In this document: positions 32,076 to 42,190 of the stretch, in pieces
How positions within the stretch are numbered: position 1 is the first letter of the stretch
How the letters are laid out: every line of letters begins with the position of its first letter
Source: Candidatus Pantoea edessiphila
GTDB lineage: Bacteria > Pseudomonadota > Gammaproteobacteria > Enterobacterales > Enterobacteriaceae
Assembly (NCBI RefSeq): GCF_002933355.1
Contig: NZ_PDKU01000001.1
Location: 124,001 to 188,000, forward strand
Direction: 5' to 3'
Length of the DNA stretch: 64,000 nucleotides
Program-made: the position numbers and the translations under genes
Notes under the pieces: generated by a model
Told to the model about the DNA's origin: nothing
Databases searched by the model: none
Seen by the model: only the letters and a program-made list of their open reading frames with translations

Positions 32076-33020
32076 ATGATTTATAAAAATTTTTTTTCAA
32101 ATATATTAATTCATTTGATTCTATCTTACCTAATCGTTTTTTATGCTCATGCAAATATATTGGTTTCTATTAAACCAATTGGATTTATTGCATCAGCTAT
32201 AGCTGATGGTATTATGCCAGTTGATATTCTAGTACCTAATGGTGCATCAGAACATAGTTATATATTACGACCATCAGATGAAAAGAAATTACAAGACACA
32301 GATCTTTTAATTTGGAATGGACCAGATGCAGAACCTTTTATGGCTAAATCAGTATTTAATATTTCGTCAAATAAAACCATAGTCCTTACAGATATTAAGG
32401 AAATACAAAAATTTTTTATTCCAATTAATAGTAATAATTGTAAAGATAATTCGAAACATGTATGCAAAAACAATGTTGATTCGTCTTTTAATAGTAAAAC
32501 ATATAATATACATTTTTGGACATCTCCTGATGTAGCGCGTAATATTGCAATTACAATTCATAAAAAATTACTACAACTGATGCCACAAAAAAAAGATAAA
32601 TTAAATGAAAATTTAAAACAATTTGAATTATCTTTAAATAATACAGATAAAAAAATTATGATTGAACTTGCACCAATCAGAAATAAAGGATACTTTGTTT
32701 TTCATGATGCTTATGTATATTTTGAAAAGCATTATGGATTATCATCTATGGGTTATTTTACTAAAAATCCTGAAATTCAACCTGGTTTAAAACATCTATA
32801 TGAAATAAAAAAAACAATAAAAGAAAATAAAGTAGTTTGTATTTTTTCAGAACCTCAATTTAAAGTATCAGTAATTGATTCTTTAATAAAAGGTACAAAA
32901 GTAAATCAAGGTGTTTTGGATCCATTGGGTAGTAATATTAAATTATCAAAAGATAGTTATTTAACATTTCTTTTACAGTTATCTAACCAATATCAATCTT
33001 GTTTAAAAAACAAAAAATAG
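32076..33020 (+). CDS. znuA: periplasmic zinc-binding protein
   Basis: ZnuA captures zinc in the periplasm for ZnuBC. The first 26 residues form a signal peptide (hydrophobic stretch, then AHA). The three zinc-binding histidines are present: H60 (GASEH), H146 (YNIHFW) and H210 (FVFHDAY). Between about 115 and 140, where E. coli ZnuA has a long His/Asp-rich loop, this protein has a short Asn/Lys-rich stretch with one His and two Cys. Length 314. The stop is 14 bases before the mepM start. Confidence 0.95.
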   Translation: MIYKNFFSNILIHLILSYLIVFYAHANILVSIKPIGFIASAIADGIMPVDILVPNGASEHSYILRPSDEKKLQDTDLLIWNGPDAEPFMAKSVFNISSNKTIVLTDIKEIQKFFIPINSNNCKDNSKHVCKNNVDSSFNSKTYNIHFWTSPDVARNIAITIHKKLLQLMPQKKDKLNENLKQFELSLNNTDKKIMIELAPIRNKGYFVFHDAYVYFEKHYGLSSMGYFTKNPEIQPGLKHLYEIKKTIKENKVVCIFSEPQFKVSVIDSLIKGTKVNQGVLDPLGSNIKLSKDSYLTFLLQLSNQYQSCLKNKK

Positions 33021-33034
33021 GAATAAAAATTAAA

Positions 33035-33880
33035 ATGCTTAGGAGAAATACAACACCTAGCAAATTTAATTATATATTTTTTTTCCAATCAATAATAACA
33101 GTATTTGCATTAATTATATGTTTAAAAATTAATATAAATCATTCAAATAAATATCCAATATTATTAAAGAATAACGGGCAGGTTAATTTAAAAGATAACA
33201 GAAAAATAATCTTATATACGTATTATAATAAAAGAAAAAATAAATTCACTTTCGCTATTAAAAAATATAATTTAATACAGATTATTAGAAAAAAAAGATT
33301 TAGTTTTTATAAAAACTTTAACTTAATAACATATTCAAGATTAGATCTGAATCGTAATATACCAATTATAGTTCCACATAGTAAAATAAAAACTCATCTT
33401 ATTTTTAATTATATAAAATGTCATAAAAGTTTTCATTCAATTGCATTTAATAGTTTTATTAGTTTATTAACAATAAAAAGACAACTAAAAGTTTCTTCTG
33501 ATTTTAGTTTAAATCGATTAAATCCAATAACTGGAAACATAACTTTACATAAAGGTATAGATATAGCTTTACCGATAAATACTCCATTGTTTGCAGTTAG
33601 TAAAGGAAAAGTTATATCAGTTAAAAACGGTAATATCGCAGGTAACTACATAGCTATTATTCACAATAAGGGGTATATAACACGTTATATGCACATGAAT
33701 AAGATATTAGTTAAGTTGGGACAAAAAATACATTATGGTGATAAGATAGGTTTATCTGGTAATACAGGACGTTCTACTGGTCCTCATTTACATTTTGAAT
33801 TATGGATAAATAATCAAGCAATTAATCCATTAACAGTATATTTACCAAATCATTCAATAAGAAAAAAACAAATTTCTTAA
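33035..33880 (+). CDS. mepM: shortened MepM-like M23 murein DD-endopeptidase
   Basis: The C-terminal third (about 155-275) is a peptidase family M23 domain that cuts cross-links in peptidoglycan to allow cell growth. Zinc and catalytic residues are seen in HKGIDIA, RYMHMN and GPHLHFELW, and the closest match is E. coli MepM (YebA), which is also next to znuA. The N-terminus has a membrane anchor (about 14-33). At 281 residues it is about 160 shorter than MepM; I see no LysM domain, so peptidoglycan targeting may be lost. The ATG at 33035 is preferred over an upstream TTG inside znuA. Confidence 0.88.
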   Translation: MLRRNTTPSKFNYIFFFQSIITVFALIICLKININHSNKYPILLKNNGQVNLKDNRKIILYTYYNKRKNKFTFAIKKYNLIQIIRKKRFSFYKNFNLITYSRLDLNRNIPIIVPHSKIKTHLIFNYIKCHKSFHSIAFNSFISLLTIKRQLKVSSDFSLNRLNPITGNITLHKGIDIALPINTPLFAVSKGKVISVKNGNIAGNYIAIIHNKGYITRYMHMNKILVKLGQKIHYGDKIGLSGNTGRSTGPHLHFELWINNQAINPLTVYLPNHSIRKKQIS

Positions 33881-33924
33881 TAAAACTATTTTGACAATAA
33901 ACAAAACTATTTATGTTTTATAAT

Positions 33925-35367
33925 TTAGCTAACACGTAACACTCGATTTGTATTTGTAGTACCAGTAGTTCCCATAACATCGCCTTGTGTCACTATTACA
34001 AGATCACCGGCAACAAGAAATTTTTTGTCCTTTAATAGGTTTATTGCATCATAAGCAGCTGACACTCCTTCATTATAACTATTAAAAAACACTGGAGTCA
34101 CACCACGATATAAAGAAGTTAAATTTAAAGTGCTTCTATGACGTGACATAGCAAAAATTGGTAACCCAGATGTAATACGTGAAGTAATTAAAGGAGTATG
34201 ACCAGATTCTGTCATAGTTATAATTGCTGTAACTCCTTGTAAGTGATTAGCTGCATACATAGCAGACATAGCAATTGTTTCTTCTATGTTTTCAAACTGT
34301 ACATCTAGTCTATGTTTTGACACATTAACACTTGGTACTTTCTCTGCTCCTAAACATACTTTTGACATTACAGAAACTGTCTCTTGAGGATATTTACCAA
34401 CAGCTGTTTCAGCTGAAAGCATTACAGCATCTGTACCATCTAAAACTGCGTTAGCAACATCCATGACTTCTGCTCTAGTAGGCATGGGATTATTTATCAT
34501 AGATTCCATCATTTGGGTTGCAGTAATGATTATTCTATTTAATTGACGTGCACGCCTTATTAAGGTTTTTTGAATGCCCACTAATTCTGGATCACCAATT
34601 TCTACACCTAAATCACCTCGTGCTATCATTACTGCATCTGATGCTAGTATAATATCATCTATAGCTTTTTGATTTACTACTGTTTCTGCTCGTTCAATTT
34701 TAGCAACTAACTTAGCTTGGCATCCTACTTCACGAGCTAAATGGCGAGCATAATGAATATCTTGTCCGCAACGTGGAAAGGATACAGCTAAGTAATCTAA
34801 GTCAATTTTAGCAGCTGTTAAAATATCTAATTTATCCTTATTTGTTAGAGATTCTGCTGATAAACCTCCATATAATTTATTAATGCCTTTGTTATTAGAA
34901 ATATAACCACCAATCAATACTTTAGTAAAAATTTTCATCTTATCAACTTGAAGAACTTTTAATTGAATTCTTCCATCGTCTAATAAGAGAATATCTCCAG
35001 AAATTACATCTTTAGGTAATCCTTTATAATCTATACCAACTTGTTTATTATCGCCTATAATTTCACTAAGATTAGCATCTAGTAAAAAATTATCTCCTGA
35101 TTTAAGAAATATCTTGTCTTCTTTAAATTTAGATATCCTAATTTTAGGTCCTTGCAAATCACCTAAAATTGCTATATGAAAACCAAGTTTTTTTGCAATT
35201 TCACGTACTTTTTTAGCACGAAATTGATGATCTTCAGCAGTACCGTGGGAAAAATTTAATCTCATTACATTAGCTCCTGCAATAATAATTTTTTCTAGAT
35301 TATTATCATGATCGGTACTTGGACCAAGAGTTGTTACAATTTTAGTTCTTCTTAAACGATTTAACAT
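33925..35367 (-). CDS. pykA: pyruvate kinase (PykA type)
   Basis: It makes pyruvate and ATP from phosphoenolpyruvate. The 480-residue length and sequence match E. coli PykA (480) more than PykF. The substrate and metal segments are clear: MRLNFSHG near 36-43, GDLQGPKIR, the active-site [11 protein letters not shown] and [12 protein letters not shown]. The allosteric C-terminal domain ending [12 protein letters not shown] is kept. lpxM, which separates mepM and pykA in E. coli, is absent. Confidence 0.97.
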   Translation of the reverse strand: MLNRLRRTKIVTTLGPSTDHDNNLEKIIIAGANVMRLNFSHGTAEDHQFRAKKVREIAKKLGFHIAILGDLQGPKIRISKFKEDKIFLKSGDNFLLDANLSEIIGDNKQVGIDYKGLPKDVISGDILLLDDGRIQLKVLQVDKMKIFTKVLIGGYISNNKGINKLYGGLSAESLTNKDKLDILTAAKIDLDYLAVSFPRCGQDIHYARHLAREVGCQAKLVAKIERAETVVNQKAIDDIILASDAVMIARGDLGVEIGDPELVGIQKTLIRRARQLNRIIITATQMMESMINNPMPTRAEVMDVANAVLDGTDAVMLSAETAVGKYPQETVSVMSKVCLGAEKVPSVNVSKHRLDVQFENIEETIAMSAMYAANHLQGVTAIITMTESGHTPLITSRITSGLPIFAMSRHRSTLNLTSLYRGVTPVFFNSYNEGVSAAYDAINLLKDKKFLVAGDLVIVTQGDVMGTTGTTNTNRVLRVS

Positions 35368-35654
35368 TAAAGATATCTCCTATTATCTTTTAACTTAATT
35401 ATTTTTTAAATATTATTTAATATATTGTTATATAATTCATTTTATTTATAAAAGATATTTTTTATAAATTGATAGATAAAGAAAACCATTGCTACTTGAT
35501 AATAGTTATATATTTTAAAATAAAGTAATAAATAATGTTTACAAATTAAATTTGTTAATATACATTAATATTTTTTCTATTAAAATAAAATTGTTGCTAA
35601 ATAAATATTACAAAAACAGATATATTATATCTTGCTTAATTGAGATGAAAATTT

Positions 35655-37724
35655 ATGAAAGAACCTTTTGCTAAGCAAATTCCTCATAAAAGGATATTAC
35701 ATGGTACAGAATATATTGACTATTATCACTGGTTACGTGATGATCAACGTAATGATACTGAGGTAATTAAATATTTGCAATTGGAAAATGATTATACAAG
35801 ATATATCATGAAATCACAAAATAGTTTAAAAAATTTAATTTTTAAAGAAATTATTGATCGTTTACCTCTTTGTGAATATTCAATTCCTCATCTTAACGGT
35901 ATATATCTTTATCAAAGTAGATATGAACATGATAAAGAATATCCGAAGTATTACCGTAGATTATGTACTGAAGGCGAGGATAAATGGACTTTAATACTTG
36001 ACACTAACGTGCGTGCTTTATCTACTAGTTTTTACTCTATAGGTTCACTAAAAATTAGTCCAGATAATTGTATAATTGCTATAGCTGAAGATTTTCTTTC
36101 TCGCTTTCAATATAACATTCAATTTTTTGATATAAAAAATAATTTTTGGTATTCAGAAAAATTATACAATGCTTATCCAAGTATTGTTTGGGATGGAAAT
36201 TCAAAAGCTATTTTTTATGTAAAGAATCATCAACAAACCTTAAGAAATTACCAAATATGGTATCATAAATTAGGAACGCAGCAAACAGTCGATAAATTAG
36301 TATATGAAGAAAAAGATGATTCTTATTCTTTAAACTTATATAAAACAACATCAAAAAAATTTATATTGATATATATTAGCAGTACTGTTTCAACTGAAGT
36401 TAGAATGATTGATATGGATTTTCCTGATAAAACACCTGAAATATTTGTATATAGACGTTTTAATCATATGTATAGTATTGATCATTACAATGACATATTT
36501 ATTATTTGTTCCAATCGTGATAAAGATAACTTTGCGCTTTATTATACAGAAAAAAATACTCAAGAATGTAACTGGAAAATTACAATAAATGGAAATGATG
36601 GTGCTATTATAGAAAATTTTCAGTTATTTCGTGATTGGATAGTAATAGAGGAAAGAAAAAATGGATTAACTAAGTTATATCAAATTAGTTGGCAAGATAA
36701 AAATATTAAAAAAAATATTACATTGAACTTTAATGATCCTATTTATAAAGTTTGGCTAGAATGCAATTCTACACCATTTAATAATATATTACGTTATGGT
36801 TATTCTTCAATGACTACACCTGATATTATATTTGAACTAAATATGGATAATGGTAATCAATGTATATTAAAAAAAACTATTATAAATAACTTTAACCCTG
36901 AAAAATACAAGAGTGAATATCATCTAATAACAGTTAGAGATGGCACTAAAGTTCCTTTATCTTTAGTTTATAATCGTAAGTATCGTAAATTAAATGAAAA
37001 TCCGGTGTTGATTTACGGTTATGGTGCATATGGTAATAGTGTTGAATCTGATTTTTGCATAAGCAGATTAAGTCTTTTAGACCGCGGATTTATTTATATA
37101 ATAGTGCATGTACGGGGTGGTGGAGAATTCGGTCAAAAATGGCATGATTCTGGAAGATTATTAAATAAAATGAATAGTTTTACAGATTTTATCGACGTTA
37201 CTAATTATCTGATAAATTTTAATATAGGTAATTCTAACAAATTATATGCAATGGGTGGGAGTGCAGGAGGATTATTAATAGGAACAGTCATTAATTTATC
37301 ACCTAAGCTTTTTCATGGAGTGGTATTGCAAGTTCCTTTTGTTGATATTATAAATACTATGTTAGACAAATTTATTCCTCTTACTACTAATGAATATGAA
37401 GAATGGGGTAATCCTGAACAATTTAATTATTATCGTTATATGAAAAAATACAGTCCATATGATAATATTAAATCAAAAGATTATCCTAATATTTTTATTA
37501 CTTCTGGTTATTACGATTCTCAAGTACAATATTGGGAACAAGCAAAATGGGTAGCAAAATTAAGAAAATTTAAAACTGATAAAAACTTATTATTACTATA
37601 TACAGATATGTGTTCTGGCCATTTAGGAAAATCTGGAAGATATAAGAAATATAAAGACATAGCTTTAGAACTTACTTTTATTATTGCGTTAGCATATGAT
37701 AATTTACCCAATTTAGCTTTTTAA
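35655..37724 (+). CDS. ptrB: oligopeptidase B (protease II)
   Basis: A prolyl-oligopeptidase family serine peptidase of the cytosol that cuts short peptides after basic residues. The N-terminal seven-bladed propeller spans about 75-400 and the C-terminal hydrolase carries the nucleophile in AMGGSAGGLL, the aspartate in YYDSQVQYWE and the histidine in CSGHLGKSGR. Length 689 against 686 in E. coli. The residue after the catalytic histidine block is Leu where E. coli has Gly. It is single and retained despite being dispensable in E. coli. Confidence 0.95.
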   Translation: MKEPFAKQIPHKRILHGTEYIDYYHWLRDDQRNDTEVIKYLQLENDYTRYIMKSQNSLKNLIFKEIIDRLPLCEYSIPHLNGIYLYQSRYEHDKEYPKYYRRLCTEGEDKWTLILDTNVRALSTSFYSIGSLKISPDNCIIAIAEDFLSRFQYNIQFFDIKNNFWYSEKLYNAYPSIVWDGNSKAIFYVKNHQQTLRNYQIWYHKLGTQQTVDKLVYEEKDDSYSLNLYKTTSKKFILIYISSTVSTEVRMIDMDFPDKTPEIFVYRRFNHMYSIDHYNDIFIICSNRDKDNFALYYTEKNTQECNWKITINGNDGAIIENFQLFRDWIVIEERKNGLTKLYQISWQDKNIKKNITLNFNDPIYKVWLECNSTPFNNILRYGYSSMTTPDIIFELNMDNGNQCILKKTIINNFNPEKYKSEYHLITVRDGTKVPLSLVYNRKYRKLNENPVLIYGYGAYGNSVESDFCISRLSLLDRGFIYIIVHVRGGGEFGQKWHDSGRLLNKMNSFTDFIDVTNYLINFNIGNSNKLYAMGGSAGGLLIGTVINLSPKLFHGVVLQVPFVDIINTMLDKFIPLTTNEYEEWGNPEQFNYYRYMKKYSPYDNIKSKDYPNIFITSGYYDSQVQYWEQAKWVAKLRKFKTDKNLLLLYTDMCSGHLGKSGRYKKYKDIALELTFIIALAYDNLPNLAF

Positions 37725-38199
37725 TAATTACTTTTAGTGTTTATTATTTCATAAAAAAGAAATATTAAATATCTGACATTGAAGTCATATAGTTATAACA
37801 ATCTTTTAATTTCAAATTTTTAATTATATATTATTATCCTATTTTCACTAAATTATTTTATAAAAGTATCTGTCAATAAGAAAATAAAATATTAATAATA
37901 ACTATTTTAAATTTTAGTATTTATTTACTTTATATAAATTAATATCAAATCAAGAAATAGTAATTGATTTTATTTTATATTAAAAATAATTTTATTTATT
38001 AATTGACAATAATTTCCTAAAATAAATCTTTTTAATTTATATCGTTATGCTAAATAATCAGACATATTATATCATAATTTACTGCTATAAATCATAGCCT
38101 TATTATTAATTTTTTATAGATTAACAATTATTGTTAATAAACAATTTAATCTGCTACTTGCTTTAGATTGAAATCCAGAATCAAGGAAAAAATAAAACT
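37725..38199. other. gene-free spacer between ptrB and htpX
   Basis: AT-rich DNA of 475 bases with no coding frame, RNA or convincing hairpin. It must contain the htpX promoter. I could not pick out a heat-shock or Cpx-type box against the base composition. Confidence 0.6.
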
Positions 38200-39099
38200 A
38201 TGATACGTGTTATTATTTTTGCAAGCACTAATTTTGCTATAATGATATTAATTGGGTTTTTTCTACATTTTACAGGAGTATATCCACATAATATTATTAG
38301 ACTTATGATAAGTGCGTGTTGTATTGGCTTCAGTGGCGCATTTACTTCGCTTATGCTATCTCGATGGATTGCTATACGTTCTGTTAATGGTAAAATAATC
38401 GATAAACCCAGTAATGAAGTTGAATATTGGTTGCTTAATACCATTAAAAATCAAGTAGATAAAATTGGTATTGCAATGCCAGAAGTTGCTATTTATCCTG
38501 CATACGATATAAATGCATTCGCTACAGGTGCTAAGAGAAATCAATCATTAGTAGCTGTTTCAAGTGGTTTATTATATAGCATGACTAGAGATGAAGCAGA
38601 AGCAGTATTAGCTCATGAATTATCACATATTAATAATGGTGATATGGTAACAATGACTTTAATACAAGGAGTTTTAAATACCTTTGTTATATTTGTTTCA
38701 GGTGCTTTAGCTGCAGTTATATCTAAAATATTATCTAATATATTATTACCAAATGTTAAAAATCCTAGGTACAACAGTATGAGTATGTCCTTACATTCTA
38801 GTATTTCTACAACACTGAATACTGTATTAGGTGCATTTGCTAATATAATTGTTATGTGGTTTTCTAGACGTCGTGAGTTTTGTGCAGACGAAGGTGCTGC
38901 TAGGTTAGTAGGTACTGAAAAAATGATTGCTGCTTTAGAACGTCTTAAAACTAGCTATGAACCAAGAGAGCCTAAAAATATAATAACACTTTGTATTCAT
39001 GGTAATAGAAATTCATTATTTGAGCTATTGATGTCACATCCATCTTTAGAAAGAAGAATTGATGCGTTGCGTAAAAAAAATAATACGTTTCATCCATAA
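38200..39099 (+). CDS. htpX: membrane protease HtpX
   Basis: HtpX is an inner-membrane M48 zinc metalloprotease that removes damaged membrane proteins. Two N-terminal helices (about 4-22 and 34-53) precede the HELSH zinc motif at 139-143, and the third ligand lies in RREFCADEGA near residue 222. Two further hydrophobic stretches flank 155-180 and 195-215. Length 299 against 293 in E. coli. The start aligns with MMRI-type family starts. A strong hairpin follows at 39121-39136. Confidence 0.97.
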   Translation: MIRVIIFASTNFAIMILIGFFLHFTGVYPHNIIRLMISACCIGFSGAFTSLMLSRWIAIRSVNGKIIDKPSNEVEYWLLNTIKNQVDKIGIAMPEVAIYPAYDINAFATGAKRNQSLVAVSSGLLYSMTRDEAEAVLAHELSHINNGDMVTMTLIQGVLNTFVIFVSGALAAVISKILSNILLPNVKNPRYNSMSMSLHSSISTTLNTVLGAFANIIVMWFSRRREFCADEGAARLVGTEKMIAALERLKTSYEPREPKNIITLCIHGNRNSLFELLMSHPSLERRIDALRKKNNTFHP

Positions 39100-39120
39100 T
39101 TATTATTAAAAACCATTTTA

Positions 39121-39136
39121 GGGAGCTTTAGCTCCC
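39121..39136 (+). terminator. terminator between convergent htpX and manZ
   Basis: GGGAGC-TTTA-GCTCCC forms a tight six-pair, fully GC-rich-for-this-genome stem with a 4-base loop, flanked by TTTTA on one side and AAAATTG then TTTTTAT on the other. It lies midway in the 47-base gap between two convergent genes and should act in both directions. Confidence 0.8.
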
Positions 39137-39146
39137 AAAATTGTTT

Positions 39147-39992
39147 TTATAGGCCTAGAAATTTTATCCAATAACCAGAAATACCAATAATGAAAAATCC
39201 AATAATAATCCATAACGGATTTATCTTGCGATTAAGTAACCACATACAACAAAAAGTAAGTAAAAGAGGTACTATACCAGGCATTAACTGATCTAGAACA
39301 GATTGTACTGTAGTTATATTCATTTTGCCAAATTGATCAGTAACACGAGATATTACAATTGGAATGTTAACATGTGTCCATTTATTAACTAATGCACCCA
39401 TAACGAATAAACCAAGAATCGATGCTCCTTCAGTTAATTTCTGTAAAAAATCGGTACCCATATCATTAACAATATTTATCCCTTTTTTATATCCATAAAT
39501 TACACCATAATAACGTATACCTAAACGTGTTATATTAAATAATATAAAAAACAATAAAGGTCCTAATATACTACCATTCATTGCTATTCCTGCGCCTAAA
39601 GCTGCAAATATAGGACGAATAGTACCCCAAAAAATAGGATCTCCAACACCTGCTAATGGTCCCATTAAACCTATCTTTATACTATTAATTGCACCATCAT
39701 CAATTTTTGCTCCATTCGCACGTTCCTCTTCCATTGCTGCAGTAACTCCTAATATAGGAGCAGCCATAAAGGGATGTGTATTAAAAAATTCTAGTTGCCT
39801 TCTTATAGCTTGTTTACGATCATTGTTATTATTCGGATATAAACGACGAATTACAGGTAATATAGAAAAACAAAAACCAAGTGCTTGCATGCGTTCGAAA
39901 TTCCAAGAACCTTGGAATAAATTAGATCTAATAACCACAGCAGTTAAATCACTGATAGTTAATTTTTTTTCTTTTTTTACATTTACTATCAT
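39147..39992 (-). CDS. manZ: mannose PTS permease component IID
   Basis: ManZ is the IID membrane subunit of the mannose-type phosphotransferase system, working with ManY. Highly conserved segments include SNLFQGSWNFERMQALGFCFS, GLMGPLAGVGDPIFWGT and LTEGASILGLFVMGALVNKWTHVN, nearly identical to E. coli. The start at 39992 (281 residues) is preferred because GAGAG stands eight bases before it; an in-frame ATG at 40007 (286 residues) has no ribosome site. It follows manY closely and ends the operon. Confidence 0.95.
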   Translation of the reverse strand: MIVNVKKEKKLTISDLTAVVIRSNLFQGSWNFERMQALGFCFSILPVIRRLYPNNNNDRKQAIRRQLEFFNTHPFMAAPILGVTAAMEEERANGAKIDDGAINSIKIGLMGPLAGVGDPIFWGTIRPIFAALGAGIAMNGSILGPLLFFILFNITRLGIRYYGVIYGYKKGINIVNDMGTDFLQKLTEGASILGLFVMGALVNKWTHVNIPIVISRVTDQFGKMNITTVQSVLDQLMPGIVPLLLTFCCMWLLNRKINPLWIIIGFFIIGISGYWIKFLGL

Positions 39993-40021
39993 ATTGTTAA
40001 CTCTCATATATTGTTTGTTGT

Positions 40022-40831
40022 TTAATCAAGTTCATTATCATAGTTATTATTTATATTATCGTTACTATTTTTAACTAAACTAGCAGCATTGTTATATTTA
40101 GGGCTAAGTTGTATATAAAGTATTGCCATAATTACTCCAATTACGCCTAAGGCTATTAAATTAAAATTAGTAAACGCAGCTGTAACGAAGCCAAGATAGA
40201 AAAAAGGCATTAAGTAACCGGTGCGCATCATATTAATAACCATTGCATAACCTACTACAACTATCATGCCACCAGCAATATTTAAACCACTTGTGACTAC
40301 TTCTGGTATAGAATTAAATAGATCACGAATCGTACTAATATTCACTGTAATAGCAATAATTAAAACTGGAATAGCAACACGCATTGCTTGTAATAACAAA
40401 GCTAAAATATGAATCAATGAGACCATATTTATATTGCCTTTTTCTGCTGCTTTATCAGCTGCATGTTGAAATGCTACAGTAATGGTGCGTATTATAATAG
40501 TCAGAACTTGTCCTGCTGCTGCAAGCGGAATAGCTAGAGCTATACCAGCTCCTTTACTTTGTCCGCCTGAAATCACCAAAATAGTTGAAATAATTGAAGC
40601 AAGAGCAGCATCTGGTGCAATAGCTGCACCAATGTTCATCCATCCTAAAGCAATCATTTCTAAAGTTCCTCCTATAATGATGCCAGTTTTCATATCTCCT
40701 AAGACTGCTCCAATTAAAGTACAGGCTACCAGTGGTCTATGGAACTGAAATTCATCGAGAACTGATCCCATTCCAGCAATACATGAAACTATAAATATTA
40801 ATGCAATTTGCACTAAAGTCATTTCTGTCAT
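40022..40831 (-). CDS. manY: mannose PTS permease component IIC
   Basis: ManY forms the sugar channel with ManZ. The 269 residues (E. coli 266) are mostly hydrophobic helices; conserved segments include GMGSVLDEFQFHRPLVACTLIGAVLGD-type loop 1 (GSVLDEFQFHRP), GGTLEMIALGWMNIGAAIAPD and GLNIAGGMIVVVGYAMV. The tail is extended with Asn and Asp. It lies between manX (59-base gap) and manZ. Confidence 0.96.
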   Translation of the reverse strand: MTEMTLVQIALIFIVSCIAGMGSVLDEFQFHRPLVACTLIGAVLGDMKTGIIIGGTLEMIALGWMNIGAAIAPDAALASIISTILVISGGQSKGAGIALAIPLAAAGQVLTIIIRTITVAFQHAADKAAEKGNINMVSLIHILALLLQAMRVAIPVLIIAITVNISTIRDLFNSIPEVVTSGLNIAGGMIVVVGYAMVINMMRTGYLMPFFYLGFVTAAFTNFNLIALGVIGVIMAILYIQLSPKYNNAASLVKNSNDNINNNYDNELD

Positions 40832-40890
40832 ATTATTGTTCTCATTGTGATAATTAAATTGTTCTATTAGTAAATATTATTAATATAAAA

Positions 40891-41850
40891 TTAAATATTA
40901 TCTATATTGCTAATTAAATCTATCATGTTTAGTTTAGGATCATTTGAAATTTTTCTCACTTCAAGCTCAATATTAAGTTTGTGTAATTTTCTAAATGCAA
41001 TAACATCTGTTTTATCTATTGATACTGCCTTACTTATTTGTATCTTCCCTTGTTTAAATGCCATTCCGCCAATATTAACGGTTTTAATTTTTACTCCTTG
41101 TTCAACAACACGAAGTATATCAGTTGGATTAGTGAACAATAACATTACACGATCTTGTCCATATTTAGGGTTATTCCAAACACGAACCATTTTATCAACA
41201 CTAATAATATGAGCAGTAATACCAGGTGGTGTAGATTGCTTTAATAAAATCTTACGTACATTATCACGTGATATTACATCGTTAACTACAATTATTCTTT
41301 GTACATTAGTCTCTTTTGTCCATTTTGTAGTGATTTGGCCATGAATAAGACGATCGTCAATACGAACTAAAATTATTTTCATATTTTCATTAACTTTTTC
41401 TTCTTGAGACTTTATAACTTTAGTTTTAGAAATATCAAAATCAGTTTTTTGTATTTTAGTTTGAAATGTTTTAATACTTTCTTTCCCCATTTGTACTGCA
41501 GTAGACACTAGTGTTTCAAAGCTAATATTTTCTTCTCTTCTCATTAATACTTCTATTAGCATCGGAATATTCACTCCAGTTATTATATCGTAATTCATTT
41601 TTTCGAAAACTATTCTACTTGCTGCATTAAACGGACTACCACCCCACATATCAGTTAAGAACAATACACCTTCTGAAGTACAAAGATTATCGATTTTATT
41701 TTTATATTTTGTTATTAATGTTTCTGTATTTTCACCTGATATAAATTCAACAAACTCAATATTATTTTGTTTCCCTAATATCATTTCTGTTGTTTTAACT
41801 ATTTCTTCTGCTGCACAACCATGTGTGCTTACTATAATTGCAATAGTCAT
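40891..41850 (-). CDS. manX: mannose PTS component IIAB
   Basis: ManX carries the phosphate from HPr to the sugar. The IIA domain (about 1-130) has the phosphorylated H10 in VSTHGCAAEE and the conserved TDMWGGSPFNAAS; the IIB domain (about 155-319) has its active H170 in DDRLIHGQ. A Lys/Glu linker joins them. Length 319 against 323 in E. coli. GAGGT lies five bases before the ATG. With ManY and ManZ it would import mannose, glucose, glucosamine and N-acetylglucosamine. Confidence 0.97.
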   Translation of the reverse strand: MTIAIIVSTHGCAAEEIVKTTEMILGKQNNIEFVEFISGENTETLITKYKNKIDNLCTSEGVLFLTDMWGGSPFNAASRIVFEKMNYDIITGVNIPMLIEVLMRREENISFETLVSTAVQMGKESIKTFQTKIQKTDFDISKTKVIKSQEEKVNENMKIILVRIDDRLIHGQITTKWTKETNVQRIIVVNDVISRDNVRKILLKQSTPPGITAHIISVDKMVRVWNNPKYGQDRVMLLFTNPTDILRVVEQGVKIKTVNIGGMAFKQGKIQISKAVSIDKTDVIAFRKLHKLNIELEVRKISNDPKLNMIDLISNIDNI

Positions 41851-42190
41851 TTGTACCTCATATCTAACTATAGAAATAAATAATTAATATTTAAATTATA
41901 CCTATAATATATAAATAACGTTTAAATATTCTAAAAATATAAGTTATTAAAATAAATGTTACTCTGAATTATCAAAATAGTAAATTTTAAGATAATCATA
42001 AAATAATTTTGTTATATAATTTAAATTTTAAATATTATAATATTGTTAGCAGACAGGATTATTTTTTTAATTTAATATTGTTAACTACTCTAATATTTAA
42101 TCTCTATAGATTAATAATGAGTTTTCTAATATCAAATATATTATGTTGATATTGGCATATGTATTTCAATTTATTTGTTAAGAGTTGATA
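41851..42190. other. divergent promoter spacer between manX and yoaE
   Basis: This 340-base AT-rich spacer separates the divergent manXYZ operon and yoaE, an arrangement also seen in E. coli. It must hold both promoters. No Mlc or CRP site could be recognised. Confidence 0.6.

Noticed and set aside
32999-33034. Longer mepM starting at TTG inside znuA
   Set aside because: The ATG at 33035 lies after the znuA stop with an AGGA upstream and gives a sensible membrane anchor.
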